In this document: positions 9,954-17,436 of the stretch, piece by piece | How positions within the stretch are numbered: position 1 is the stretch's first letter | How the letters are laid out: every line of letters begins with the position of its first letter | Assembly (NCBI GenBank): GCA_012838175.1 | Contig: DUPU01000168.1 | Coordinates: 1-50,096 of the forward strand | Source: Clostridia bacterium | Lineage (GTDB): Bacteria; Bacillota; Dehalobacteriia; Dehalobacteriales; Dehalobacteriaceae | Reading direction: 5' to 3' | DNA length: 50,096 nt | The notes under the pieces: model-generated | What the model was told of the DNA's origin: nothing | Database searches by the model: none | Seen by the model: only the letters and a program-made list of their open reading frames with translations | Program-made: the position numbers and the translations under genes

Positions 9954-9982
9954 TTGAACATGGTATTCCCTGGTGATAAAAT
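9954..9982 (+). promoter_or_regulatory. Sigma-A type promoter candidate for lpdA-lplA
   Basis: TTGAAC (9954-9959) and TAAAAT (9977-9982) are separated by 17 bases; the -10 matches five of six consensus bases. It lies between the hairpin at 9881-9912 and the lpdA start at 10051, which fits an independent start for the L-protein and lipoate-ligase genes. Confidence 0.5.
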
Positions 9983-10050
9983 TGGTTTAAAAAATTTGCA
10001 AGTGGGTAATGAAATTGTATTTAGATTTGTTCCAAGTTGGGAGTGATTCC

Positions 10051-11454
10051 ATGGAAAAAGATTTAATCGTCATCGGCGGCGGTCCCGGGGGTTATGTAGC
10101 GGCGATCCGTGCTGCTCAACTGGGGGCGAAGGTCACCCTGGTGGAAGAGGATCAGGTGGGGGGCACCTGTTTAAACCGGGGTTGTATTCCCACGAAAGCT
10201 TTGTATAAAAATGCCCAAATAATTCATACCTTGCAGAAATCAGCTGAGTTTGGCATCGAATTAAAGGAATATGCCCTGGATATGAAGAAGGTCCGGGAAC
10301 GAAAGCAGGATGTGGGAAACCGCCTTGGCTCGGGCATCAGTCAATTGCTGAAAGGAAACGGGGTAGAAGTAATCAAGGGAAAGGGAAGCCTGGCGGAAAA
10401 AAACACCGTGGCAATTACAACTCCTGATGGCAGCAGAAACTTGGTGCAAGGGAGAAACATTCTTATTGCCACCGGATCGGTACCGGCCCGAATTCCTGTA
10501 GCAGGCTTGGAATTACCCGGCGTCATTACCAGCAATGAAGCCTTGGAACTGGACTATATCCCAAGGAGCATGGTAATTATAGGGGCAGGGGTGGTAGGAA
10601 TTGAATTTGCCGGTATATTCCGCTCCTTTGGTACTGAGGTTACCCTGGTGGAGTTTCTGCCCCGGATCCTTCCGCCGGTGGATGAGGAGATTGCTAAAAG
10701 AGCCGCTGTTTATTATAAAAAACAGGGGATAAAAATCGAGACGGGAATGAAAGTAAAAGAAATCAGGAAAAACAACGGAGAACTGGTGGTTTTGGCGGAA
10801 GGGAAAAAGGGGGAACAGGAATTCCTCGGAGAACTGGTGTTAATTTCTGCCGGAAGATCCATAAACATCGAGGGGCTGAATCTGGAGCAGGCAGGTGTAG
10901 CCTATGATCGGGGCGGCATTATGGTGAACAGTCGTTTTGAAACCTCGGTACCCGGTGTTTATGCCATTGGTGATGTCATCGGCGGTCAAATGCTGGCCCA
11001 TGTGGCTTCCGACGAGGGGAAAGCAGCAGTGGAAAATATGCTGGGTCTCACGGTCCATATCAATTACGATGCCATACCTGCCTGTGTCTTTTCTTTCCCC
11101 GAGATAGCCTGGGTGGGCTTAACGGAGGAGGAAGCAAAAAAACGGGGGATTTCCTATCAGAACGGAAAGTTTATGTTTGCCGCCAACGGTAAAGCCTTAA
11201 CCATGGGGGAAAGTGATGGTTTGGTGAAGGTGCTGGCGGAAGAAAGAACCCACAAGGTGATTGGAGTACATATTTTGGGGCCCCATGCCAGCGATTTGAT
11301 TCATGAAGGAGCTTTGGCGGTGGAGCATGGTTTAACAATTACCGATATCGGCCGTACCGTTCATGCCCATCCCACCCTGGCGGAATCCTTTCATGAAGCC
11401 GTACTGGGCACAATGAACCGGGCCATTCATATTATGCCTTCGGGCAGGAGATAA
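10051..11454 (+). CDS. lpdA: Dihydrolipoyl dehydrogenase (glycine cleavage L protein)
   Basis: A flavoprotein that reoxidises dihydrolipoyl-GcvH with NAD+. The start at 10051 follows GGGAG by seven bases and gives MEKDLIVIGGGPGGYVAA; an ATG at 10009 would add 14 residues outside the family pattern. The 467-residue product contains the FAD dinucleotide motif, the redox-active disulfide in GGTCLNRGCIPTKAL, the NAD motif VIIGAGVVGIEFA, YAIGDVIGG, and the C-terminal His-Glu pair in VHAHPTLAESFHEA. No E2 or E1 dehydrogenase genes are nearby, and glycine cleavage genes are directly upstream, so service to GcvH is the natural reading. Confidence 0.95.
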   Translation: MEKDLIVIGGGPGGYVAAIRAAQLGAKVTLVEEDQVGGTCLNRGCIPTKALYKNAQIIHTLQKSAEFGIELKEYALDMKKVRERKQDVGNRLGSGISQLLKGNGVEVIKGKGSLAEKNTVAITTPDGSRNLVQGRNILIATGSVPARIPVAGLELPGVITSNEALELDYIPRSMVIIGAGVVGIEFAGIFRSFGTEVTLVEFLPRILPPVDEEIAKRAAVYYKKQGIKIETGMKVKEIRKNNGELVVLAEGKKGEQEFLGELVLISAGRSINIEGLNLEQAGVAYDRGGIMVNSRFETSVPGVYAIGDVIGGQMLAHVASDEGKAAVENMLGLTVHINYDAIPACVFSFPEIAWVGLTEEEAKKRGISYQNGKFMFAANGKALTMGESDGLVKVLAEERTHKVIGVHILGPHASDLIHEGALAVEHGLTITDIGRTVHAHPTLAESFHEAVLGTMNRAIHIMPSGRR

Positions 11455-11475
11455 AAAAGGGGACGAGGTGAAACC

Positions 11476-12474
11476 GTGGGAGAAATAAACATTAAAACAA
11501 AGGTGGTCCAGTCCCATTCCTTTGACCCCTGGTTTAATCTGGCGGTGGAGGAATATTTGTTAAACCATGTTCAAGACCGGGAGGTTATCCTTTATTTATG
11601 GCAGAATGACCAAACGGTGGTCATCGGCCGGAATCAAAACGCCTGGAAGGAATGTGCCTGGGAACAGTTGGAAAAAGACGGGGGAAAACTAGCCCGGCGG
11701 CTTTCCGGTGGAGGAGCGGTTTTTCATGATTTGGGCAACCTAAACTTTACCTTCCTTACTGCCAAAAAACATTATGACCTGGAAAAGCAGCTGGCGGTAA
11801 TTCTCCATGCCTTAAAAAAGTTTGGTGTCCAGGCGGAGTTTTCCGGGCGCAATGATCTGATCCTGGAGGGCCGGAAGTTTTCCGGACACGCCTATTATTT
11901 TCATGGCTCGGCCGCTTTTCATCACGGGACCATTCTCATTAATACCGATATGGAAAAGCTTACCCGCTATCTGAAACCATCGGAAAAGAAAATAGTGTCC
12001 AAGGGAGTTGATTCAGTTCGGTCCAGGGTAATCAACCTGTCGGAAGTTTCTTCCCGGATTACGGTGCCTGAGGTGCGAGACAGCCTGCGGGAGAGTTTTG
12101 CTCAAATTTACGGACATGCGGTGGAAACAGTCCTTGATGCAAATGATCCGGAAATCAGAAAAAATTATGCCAAGTATGCCTCCTGGGAATGGAGATTTGG
12201 CCAAACTCCTTCCTTTGACTTATCCCTTTCCGAACGTTTTTCCTGGGGAGAAATTGAATTAGGCTTCCGCTTGCAAAACGGGAAGATTGATTCCTGCACC
12301 GCCTATTCCGATGCCATGGATGAGGACTTAATCGGAAAAATTCCGGAAGCATTGAAAGGACATGTGCTGCAAAAGGATGCTCTTATTACTGCTTTGCAAA
12401 GTGTGGCAGAGGAGAAAAAAGGCACAGTAATTATTGATGATTTAATCCGTTGGCTGGAAAGCATGGAGATTTAA
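11476..12474 (+). CDS. lplA: Lipoate-protein ligase A family protein
   Basis: LplA activates free lipoate with ATP and attaches it to lipoyl domains such as GcvH. The GTG start follows GGGGACGAGGTG. The 332-residue product has the BPL/LPL catalytic domain with RRLSGGGAVFHDLGNLNF (the RRxSGGG(A/T)V motif) and the catalytic Lys in GRKFSGHAYYF, then a C-terminal accessory domain from about residue 250 as in full-length LplA. It starts 21 bases after lpdA, so H-protein charging and L protein are co-expressed. No lipB or lipA is in the window; scavenging is inferred, and transfer of octanoate rather than lipoate cannot be excluded. Confidence 0.92.
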   Translation: MGEINIKTKVVQSHSFDPWFNLAVEEYLLNHVQDREVILYLWQNDQTVVIGRNQNAWKECAWEQLEKDGGKLARRLSGGGAVFHDLGNLNFTFLTAKKHYDLEKQLAVILHALKKFGVQAEFSGRNDLILEGRKFSGHAYYFHGSAAFHHGTILINTDMEKLTRYLKPSEKKIVSKGVDSVRSRVINLSEVSSRITVPEVRDSLRESFAQIYGHAVETVLDANDPEIRKNYAKYASWEWRFGQTPSFDLSLSERFSWGEIELGFRLQNGKIDSCTAYSDAMDEDLIGKIPEALKGHVLQKDALITALQSVAEEKKGTVIIDDLIRWLESMEI

Positions 12475-12675
12475 ACCGTTCTTTTTACGACCGGTGCTTT
12501 TAATTTTATAAAAAAAGATTTAAGTTAATGATATGCTCCCTTTTTGGCGGATTTTTGGATGAATCAGACTCCCGTCAGTGATACCTATGTATTGAAAGAA
12601 AGGGATGTAATTACTGTTTTCTTGGCATTGGAAGAGGACAAATAAAAATTTAATTTTAACTAATATACTGTAACC

Positions 12676-12715
12676 AATATACAAAAAAAGCGCGGAGGCG
12701 CTTTTTTTGTATATT
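12676..12715. terminator. Strong bidirectional terminator before the ger operon
   Basis: An 18-bp perfect stem (12676-12693 with 12698-12715) with loop GGAG and a GCGC core flanked by seven A and seven T. The 200 bases between the lplA stop and this hairpin hold no supportable gene; a 27-codon ATG frame at 12559 has no convincing context. Confidence 0.9.
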
Positions 12716-12769
12716 TTAGAATAATTAGACAAAAATAATACTTATAGTCTTTTCTTTAAGGAGTCGAAA

Positions 12770-13882
12770 ATGCTGGAGTCAGGTAAAATTACTCCCGGAC
12801 AGGCCGGGTTTTTGATGATATTTACGGTTTTAGGAACTTCAAACTTAGTCATGCCCGTGCTGACTTCCCGTTATGCCCAAATGGATGCCTGGATGACCGT
12901 AATCCTGGCCAGTTTGCCCCATGTTTTATTGATCTTTGTAATGAATGGTATCAGGAAAAACTTCCCCCAAGAAAGTATCGTTTCCTATCTTAAGAAAATA
13001 ACGGGAAAATATCTTGGGATCTTAATCATTCTGGGTTATTTATGGTATATGATATTTACCTTAACCATGATTAACAGGACGGTATCGGAATTCTTACTTA
13101 CTTCTTTTATGCCGGAAACCCCCATTGAGGTGTTTATTATTGTCATGCTGCTCCTGGGGGCTTGGGTCACTAAAGCCGGTCTGGAGGTTCTGGCTCGGGT
13201 GGCTACCTTTATCATGCCTCTTTTTTTAATATCTTTTGCCTTAATTTTTTTATTGTTGGTGGGAGAATTCAATTTTTCTTATCTTACTCCGGTATTTGAA
13301 TATGGATCTAAGCCCGTTATCCGTGGGGCGATTTATCCCACGCTCTGGAGGGGGGAATATGTTTTAATGCTCTTTCTTTGGCCGTATCTCAACACACCGG
13401 AGCAAGGTTTAAGGTCCCTGCTGCAATCGGCAGTAATTATTGTTCTGGTAATGCTGCCTATCACAACCGCTTCCATTGCCGTCTTTGGACCTTTAACCCC
13501 TCATATGTATTTTCCCACCTTTGCTTTAGTGGAGTATATAGAATTGGTTGGATTTATCACTCGAATAGATGCGGTTTTTATGGCCGTTTGGATTGCCGGT
13601 GCTTTTGTCAAAATAGGCATATTTTATTATTGTATCTGTCTTACTTTAGGCGAGGTTTTAGGCCTTAAGGACTACCGGTACATCGTCTATCCGGTAGGCA
13701 TAATATGCGGTGCATTGACAATCTTTATTGCTCCCAATGTGGCTGTTTTTGAAAACTTATTTCCCACAGTATTGATCCCGATGAATCTTTTATTTCAATA
13801 CCTGATGCCTTTGCTAATTTTAGGTTTAATCTATTTACGGGGTTTGCACAAAGAGAAAAGGGGTGAAGGTGATGGTGTTTAA
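12770..13882 (+). CDS. gerKB: Spore germination receptor B subunit (GerAB/GerKB family permease)
   Basis: An integral inner-membrane subunit of a germinant receptor, related to amino acid permeases of the APC group. The ATG follows AAGGAG. The 370-residue product begins GKITPGQAGFLMIFTVLG, typical of the spore permease family, and has about ten hydrophobic spans throughout. It opens a B-A-C operon and overlaps the A-subunit gene by 11 bases. It would be transcribed in the forespore; a GAATA...AATACTT pair at 12719-12743 has the wrong spacing for a clear sigma-G promoter. The ligand cannot be inferred. The symbol reflects family only. Confidence 0.92.
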   Translation: MLESGKITPGQAGFLMIFTVLGTSNLVMPVLTSRYAQMDAWMTVILASLPHVLLIFVMNGIRKNFPQESIVSYLKKITGKYLGILIILGYLWYMIFTLTMINRTVSEFLLTSFMPETPIEVFIIVMLLLGAWVTKAGLEVLARVATFIMPLFLISFALIFLLLVGEFNFSYLTPVFEYGSKPVIRGAIYPTLWRGEYVLMLFLWPYLNTPEQGLRSLLQSAVIIVLVMLPITTASIAVFGPLTPHMYFPTFALVEYIELVGFITRIDAVFMAVWIAGAFVKIGIFYYCICLTLGEVLGLKDYRYIVYPVGIICGALTIFIAPNVAVFENLFPTVLIPMNLLFQYLMPLLILGLIYLRGLHKEKRGEGDGV

Positions 13883-15464
13883 TAAGTTGAAAGAAAAATT
13901 CAAAGGATTATGGGCTGATAAAAAAACTCCTCCTCCTAATCAGGAGGAAAAAAAGCTTCTTTCTCGGAGCTTAGGAAAGAATGAAAAGTATTTTCGGGAT
14001 ACTTTTAATCGGTGCAGTGATGTTATTTTTAGAAAATTTGAAGTATCAGTTCCTGATCCCGTGCCGGTATTAATGGTTTATTTGGATGGGCTGTCCAGCT
14101 TTATTGTGGGTGAGAGCGTGGTCAGATCATTAATGAATCGTTACTTAAAGGAAAAACGCCGGGGAGATGAACCCTTGGCGGAACATGCTCGAGATCACTT
14201 AATTTCCGTGCCGGAGATCAAACCGGAAAAAGATTTAGGCAAGCTGGTGGATTTTGTCTTATCGGGAGATATCATCCTTATTATGGATGGGGAACCGGAG
14301 GGACTGGTTATTAGTTCCCGGGGCTGGGAGGCTCGGAGCGTGTCGGAGCCGGAGGCGGAGCCCTTGGTCCGGGGTCCTCGGGACGGGTTTACGGAAAATA
14401 TTCGTACCAATACCTCCTTGATTCGCCGGCGCCTAAAAACATCCCGACTGAAACTGGAATCTTTGGAAATAGGGTCGATAACAAAAACAGCGGTAATTAT
14501 CACCTATATAGACGGGATTGTCAATGAAAAATTAGTGGCGGAAGTCAGGGAGCGCCTGGCCCGGATCAAGACGGACAGTATTTTGGAATCCGGATACCTG
14601 GAACAGTTTATTGAAGATAATCCCTGGTCTCTTTTTTCCCAGGTGGATGTAACTGAACGGCCGGACAAGGTGTGTGGCAACCTTCTGGAAGGACGGGTGG
14701 CGGTATTAGTGGATAACACTCCCTTTGCCCTGATTGTTCCGGTATTGTTTCTTCAGTTTTTGCAGACGCCGGAAGATTATTATATGCGGCCTTTTCAGGC
14801 CAGTTTTCTGCGGGCTCTCCGCCTGGTAACTCTAAATATTGCTCTTTTGCTGCCCTCTTTTTATATTGCCATCACCACTTTTCACCAGGAAATGCTGCCT
14901 ACTTCTTTGCTGCTGTCAATTGCCCAAGCCCGCTCGGGGGTGCCTTTTCCGGCTCTGGTGGAAGCCCTGTTGATGGAAATGGCTTTTGAGATTGTCCGAG
15001 AAGCGGGTATCCGTTTACCCAGCCCCATGGGTCAGGCCGTGTCCATTGTGGCCAGTTTGGTGGTGGGCCAAGCGGCGGTATCTGCCGGTCTGGTTTCCCC
15101 CGCCATGTTAATTGTGGTAGCCTTAACTGCCATGGCCAGTTTCTCCTTGCCTTCCAGTCATGCTACAGAAGCAATCCGCTTACTGCGTTTTCCCATTATG
15201 TTTTTGGCCGCCACATTAGGATTATTTGGGGTGATGGCGGGCCTTCTGGTGATCCTAATCCACCTTTGTTCCTTAAGGTCCTTTGGGGTCCCTTATTTAT
15301 CGCCTATTGCGCCTCTTACCTTAAGGGATTGGAAGGATGTCCCGGTGCGGGCACCTTGGTGGGCCATGTTTACCCGGCCCCGATTAATAGGGTATAAAGA
15401 GCCTCAAAGGCAGGAATTTTTTCAGATGCCCCGCCCTCCTAAGAGAAGGGAGAGAAAACCATGA
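13872..15464 (+). CDS. gerKA: Spore germination receptor A subunit (GerAA/GerKA family)
   Basis: The A subunit has a soluble N-terminal region and a membrane domain of several helices and works with the B and C subunits. The ATG at 13872 is preferred because AAAGGGG (13857-13863) is at good distance; an in-frame GTG at 13863 is the alternative. About 530 residues. Visible marks are a DGLSS segment near residue 75, the IEFxxGxI-like segment TKTAVIITYIDGIVNE, DNPWSLFSQVDVTERPDKV, the PFALIVPVLFLQFLQTPEDYY loop before the helices, SGVPFPALVEALLMEMAFEIVREAGIRLP and SPIAPLTLRDWKD, characteristic of GerA. Its TGA overlaps the C-subunit ATG. Confidence 0.95.
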   Translation: MVFNKLKEKFKGLWADKKTPPPNQEEKKLLSRSLGKNEKYFRDTFNRCSDVIFRKFEVSVPDPVPVLMVYLDGLSSFIVGESVVRSLMNRYLKEKRRGDEPLAEHARDHLISVPEIKPEKDLGKLVDFVLSGDIILIMDGEPEGLVISSRGWEARSVSEPEAEPLVRGPRDGFTENIRTNTSLIRRRLKTSRLKLESLEIGSITKTAVIITYIDGIVNEKLVAEVRERLARIKTDSILESGYLEQFIEDNPWSLFSQVDVTERPDKVCGNLLEGRVAVLVDNTPFALIVPVLFLQFLQTPEDYYMRPFQASFLRALRLVTLNIALLLPSFYIAITTFHQEMLPTSLLLSIAQARSGVPFPALVEALLMEMAFEIVREAGIRLPSPMGQAVSIVASLVVGQAAVSAGLVSPAMLIVVALTAMASFSLPSSHATEAIRLLRFPIMFLAATLGLFGVMAGLLVILIHLCSLRSFGVPYLSPIAPLTLRDWKDVPVRAPWWAMFTRPRLIGYKEPQRQEFFQMPRPPKRRERKP

Positions 15465-16714
15465 AAAGAAAATTTATTTATATCTGCTTGTTTTCATGGC
15501 TAATTTTGGCAGGCGGCTGCTGGAACCGCATTGAGGTGGAGAATCTTGCCATTGCTTCTGCCCTGGGCATTGATAAACCGGCTCAAGGTGATTCTAATCA
15601 GGTTCTCGTGTCTATCCTAGTGGAAAAACCGGGAGAGGCGGAAGAAGGGGGAGGCGGCAGAGGGACCAGCGGAGCAAGCAGCCAAATGTCGGGTTGGGTG
15701 AATTTCGGGGAGGGAAACAGCGTGGAAGATGCCATCAGAAATTTGTCCACAACCACATCAAAAAGGCTGTTTTTGGATCATTCCCGGGTTATTATCCTGG
15801 GGGAGGAAAAAGCGCGAGGGGGGGTAGGAGATATTATTGATTTTTTAGTGAGAAGCAGATTCATCAGACTGAGAAACTTGCTGCTAGTTGCCTCGGAAAG
15901 CACAGCTTTGGATACTTTTAGTATTACTCCGGAACTAACCAACATTTTTTCCGAAGAGATAAATGACCTTATTACTTTAAGTGCCCCCAGAGGGGCAAAT
16001 ACTCATGCCGTTAATTTAAAAGATTTTTTAATTGATTTAAGCATTTATGGGAAAGAGGCGGTACTTCCTTTGCTGGAAATAAGAAAGGTACCTGTGGAAC
16101 AGTCGCCGGAAAATGCTTCAGCCGCATCGGAAAATTTACAGCAGAAGTATAAGAAAAATGCCCGCTTAAAAGGCCTGGCTGTTTTTAAGGGGGATAAAAT
16201 GGTGGGTAAGCTGGATGATATGGAAACAAAAGGTTTCTTATGGATTATTGGAGAATCCCATAGCGGTACCCTCACCTTTGATATCCTACATCCGGAAACA
16301 AAAAAGCCGGTGCAGGCTACAGTTGAAATGACCCGGGCTACTGCTGAAATTGATACGGAAATTTCGGACGGCAAACCGGTCATCAGGGTAAAGATTGATA
16401 CAGAAGGTAATCTGGGAGAATTCTCAGAACCTAATATACCTATCTTACCGGGTGTCATGGAACTGGTGGATCAGGGATATGCCCGAAATATCCGGGAGCA
16501 GGTGAAGTTGGCCTTAAATAAATGTCAAAAAGAATTTCAGTCGGATATCTTTGGATTTGGTGCCCGGCTTCGCCGTCAACACCTTGAGTATTGGAAACAA
16601 AATAACCTGCAGGAAAATTGGACCAATATTTTTCCTGAAATTGAGGTTCAGGTGGAAGTAAAGGCGAATGTACGCCGGAGCGGTGTGGTCTTGGATAGTA
16701 TTGAATTAAGGTAA
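15461..16714 (+). CDS. gerKC: Spore germination receptor C subunit lipoprotein (GerAC/GerKC family)
   Basis: The lipid-anchored C subunit on the outer face of the inner spore membrane. The N-terminus has a lipoprotein signal with lipobox LAGGC (Cys20 or 21) followed by the family hallmark CWNRIEVENLAIASALGID. The 417-residue length and the C-terminal segment with DIFGFGARLRRQHLEYWK are typical. The ATG overlaps the A-subunit TGA as ATGA, so all three subunits are coupled. A Gly-Glu-rich insert around residues 55-70 is low complexity. A small two-helix protein follows. Confidence 0.95.
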   Translation: MKRKFIYICLFSWLILAGGCWNRIEVENLAIASALGIDKPAQGDSNQVLVSILVEKPGEAEEGGGGRGTSGASSQMSGWVNFGEGNSVEDAIRNLSTTTSKRLFLDHSRVIILGEEKARGGVGDIIDFLVRSRFIRLRNLLLVASESTALDTFSITPELTNIFSEEINDLITLSAPRGANTHAVNLKDFLIDLSIYGKEAVLPLLEIRKVPVEQSPENASAASENLQQKYKKNARLKGLAVFKGDKMVGKLDDMETKGFLWIIGESHSGTLTFDILHPETKKPVQATVEMTRATAEIDTEISDGKPVIRVKIDTEGNLGEFSEPNIPILPGVMELVDQGYARNIREQVKLALNKCQKEFQSDIFGFGARLRRQHLEYWKQNNLQENWTNIFPEIEVQVEVKANVRRSGVVLDSIELR

Positions 16715-16724
16715 GGAGATTTAG

Positions 16725-16955
16725 ATGCGGATTATAGGTTTATCCTTTGCTTTTATGATCATCTTTGTGATGGAAGCAATTCCCCTGGTGAAAAAAAAGA
16801 TGTGGAGGGAACTGGTGGCTTTTTCCCTGCTCCTCCTCATAGGAGCCGGTTTGACCTTTACGGTGGTGCTGGATTTGCCTTTACCCAATCCTGCCGATAT
16901 TATGGAAAAGATATTTTCCCCTGCCAGTACTTGGTTAACACAGGTTTTATCTTAA
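16725..16955 (+). CDS. Small two-helix membrane protein of the ger operon (D-subunit-like)
   Basis: A 76-residue protein with two hydrophobic helices (about residues 3-21 and 30-49) joined by a basic loop (LVKKKMWRE), and an amphipathic C-terminal tail with PLPNPADIMEKIF. Its start follows TAAGGAG ten bases after the gerKC stop, so it is the fourth gene of the operon. Small two-helix D proteins of about this size accompany some Bacillus germinant receptors and modulate their activity; size, topology and position fit. Sequence homology to those proteins could not be tested. Confidence 0.75.
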   Translation: MRIIGLSFAFMIIFVMEAIPLVKKKMWRELVAFSLLLLIGAGLTFTVVLDLPLPNPADIMEKIFSPASTWLTQVLS

Positions 16956-17050
16956 GGGAACCCCAATATTTAGAGATTTTTTACCACATCAAGCAGGAAT
17001 TTATCTTTTTTTATGGAACGAACATATATAGTTTCAAAGGAGGTTAAAGA

Positions 17051-17359
17051 ATGGGTGCTAACCGTAAATTGCAGGATCCCTTTGTTGATGCTTTGTTTGA
17101 AGCTTTGATGCTACTGCGCAGCAAAGAAGAGTTCTATCGTTTTTTTGAAGATTTAGTAACCATCGGGGAAATCAAATCTTTAGCCCAAAGATTGGAAGTG
17201 GCCAAAATGTTGGATCAGAATGAAACCTATATTAAAATTGCCGAAGTAACCGGGGCCAGCACGGCTACCATCAGCCGAGTGAAAAGATGCTTAAATTACG
17301 GGGCGGACGGTTATCGATTGGTTTTAGACAGATTAAAGGAGAAAAAGGCCGGGGAGTGA
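17051..17359 (+). CDS. yerC: YerC/YecD family TrpR-like DNA-binding protein
   Basis: A 102-residue all-helical protein of the TrpR superfamily. The helix-turn-helix is near residues 61-81 (YIKIAEVTGASTATISRVKR), preceded by LRSKEEFYRFFEDLVTIGEI, the usual YerC N-terminal part. Its regulon is not established. The ATG follows AAAGGAGG. In many Firmicutes it sits directly upstream of pcrA-ligA, as here, and it ends in an intrinsic terminator at 17391, so pcrA probably depends on read-through or another promoter. Confidence 0.92.
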   Translation: MGANRKLQDPFVDALFEALMLLRSKEEFYRFFEDLVTIGEIKSLAQRLEVAKMLDQNETYIKIAEVTGASTATISRVKRCLNYGADGYRLVLDRLKEKKAGE

Positions 17360-17390
17360 TTCCCCCGGGATGAGGATATAATTTGTATAT

Positions 17391-17414
17391 ACCGGCCTCA
17401 GGGCTGGTTTTTTT
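17391..17414 (+). terminator. Intrinsic terminator after yerC
   Basis: ACCGGCC (17391-17397) pairs with GGCTGGT (17402-17408), with one G-U pair and loop TCAG, followed by seven T. It lies inside the longest possible pcrA frame, which argues for the later pcrA start at 17437. Confidence 0.8.
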
Positions 17415-17436
17415 AGATGCGGAAGAGGAGGACATT

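Noticed and set aside
12520-12732. Minus-strand 70-codon frame and a plus-strand 27-codon frame in the gap after lplA
   Set aside because: AT-rich, overlap the strong terminator or lack ribosome sites; no recognisable domain.
12719-12743. Possible sigma-G promoter before the germination operon
   Set aside because: GAATA and AATACTT are present but only 13 bases apart, too close for the usual sigma-G spacing.
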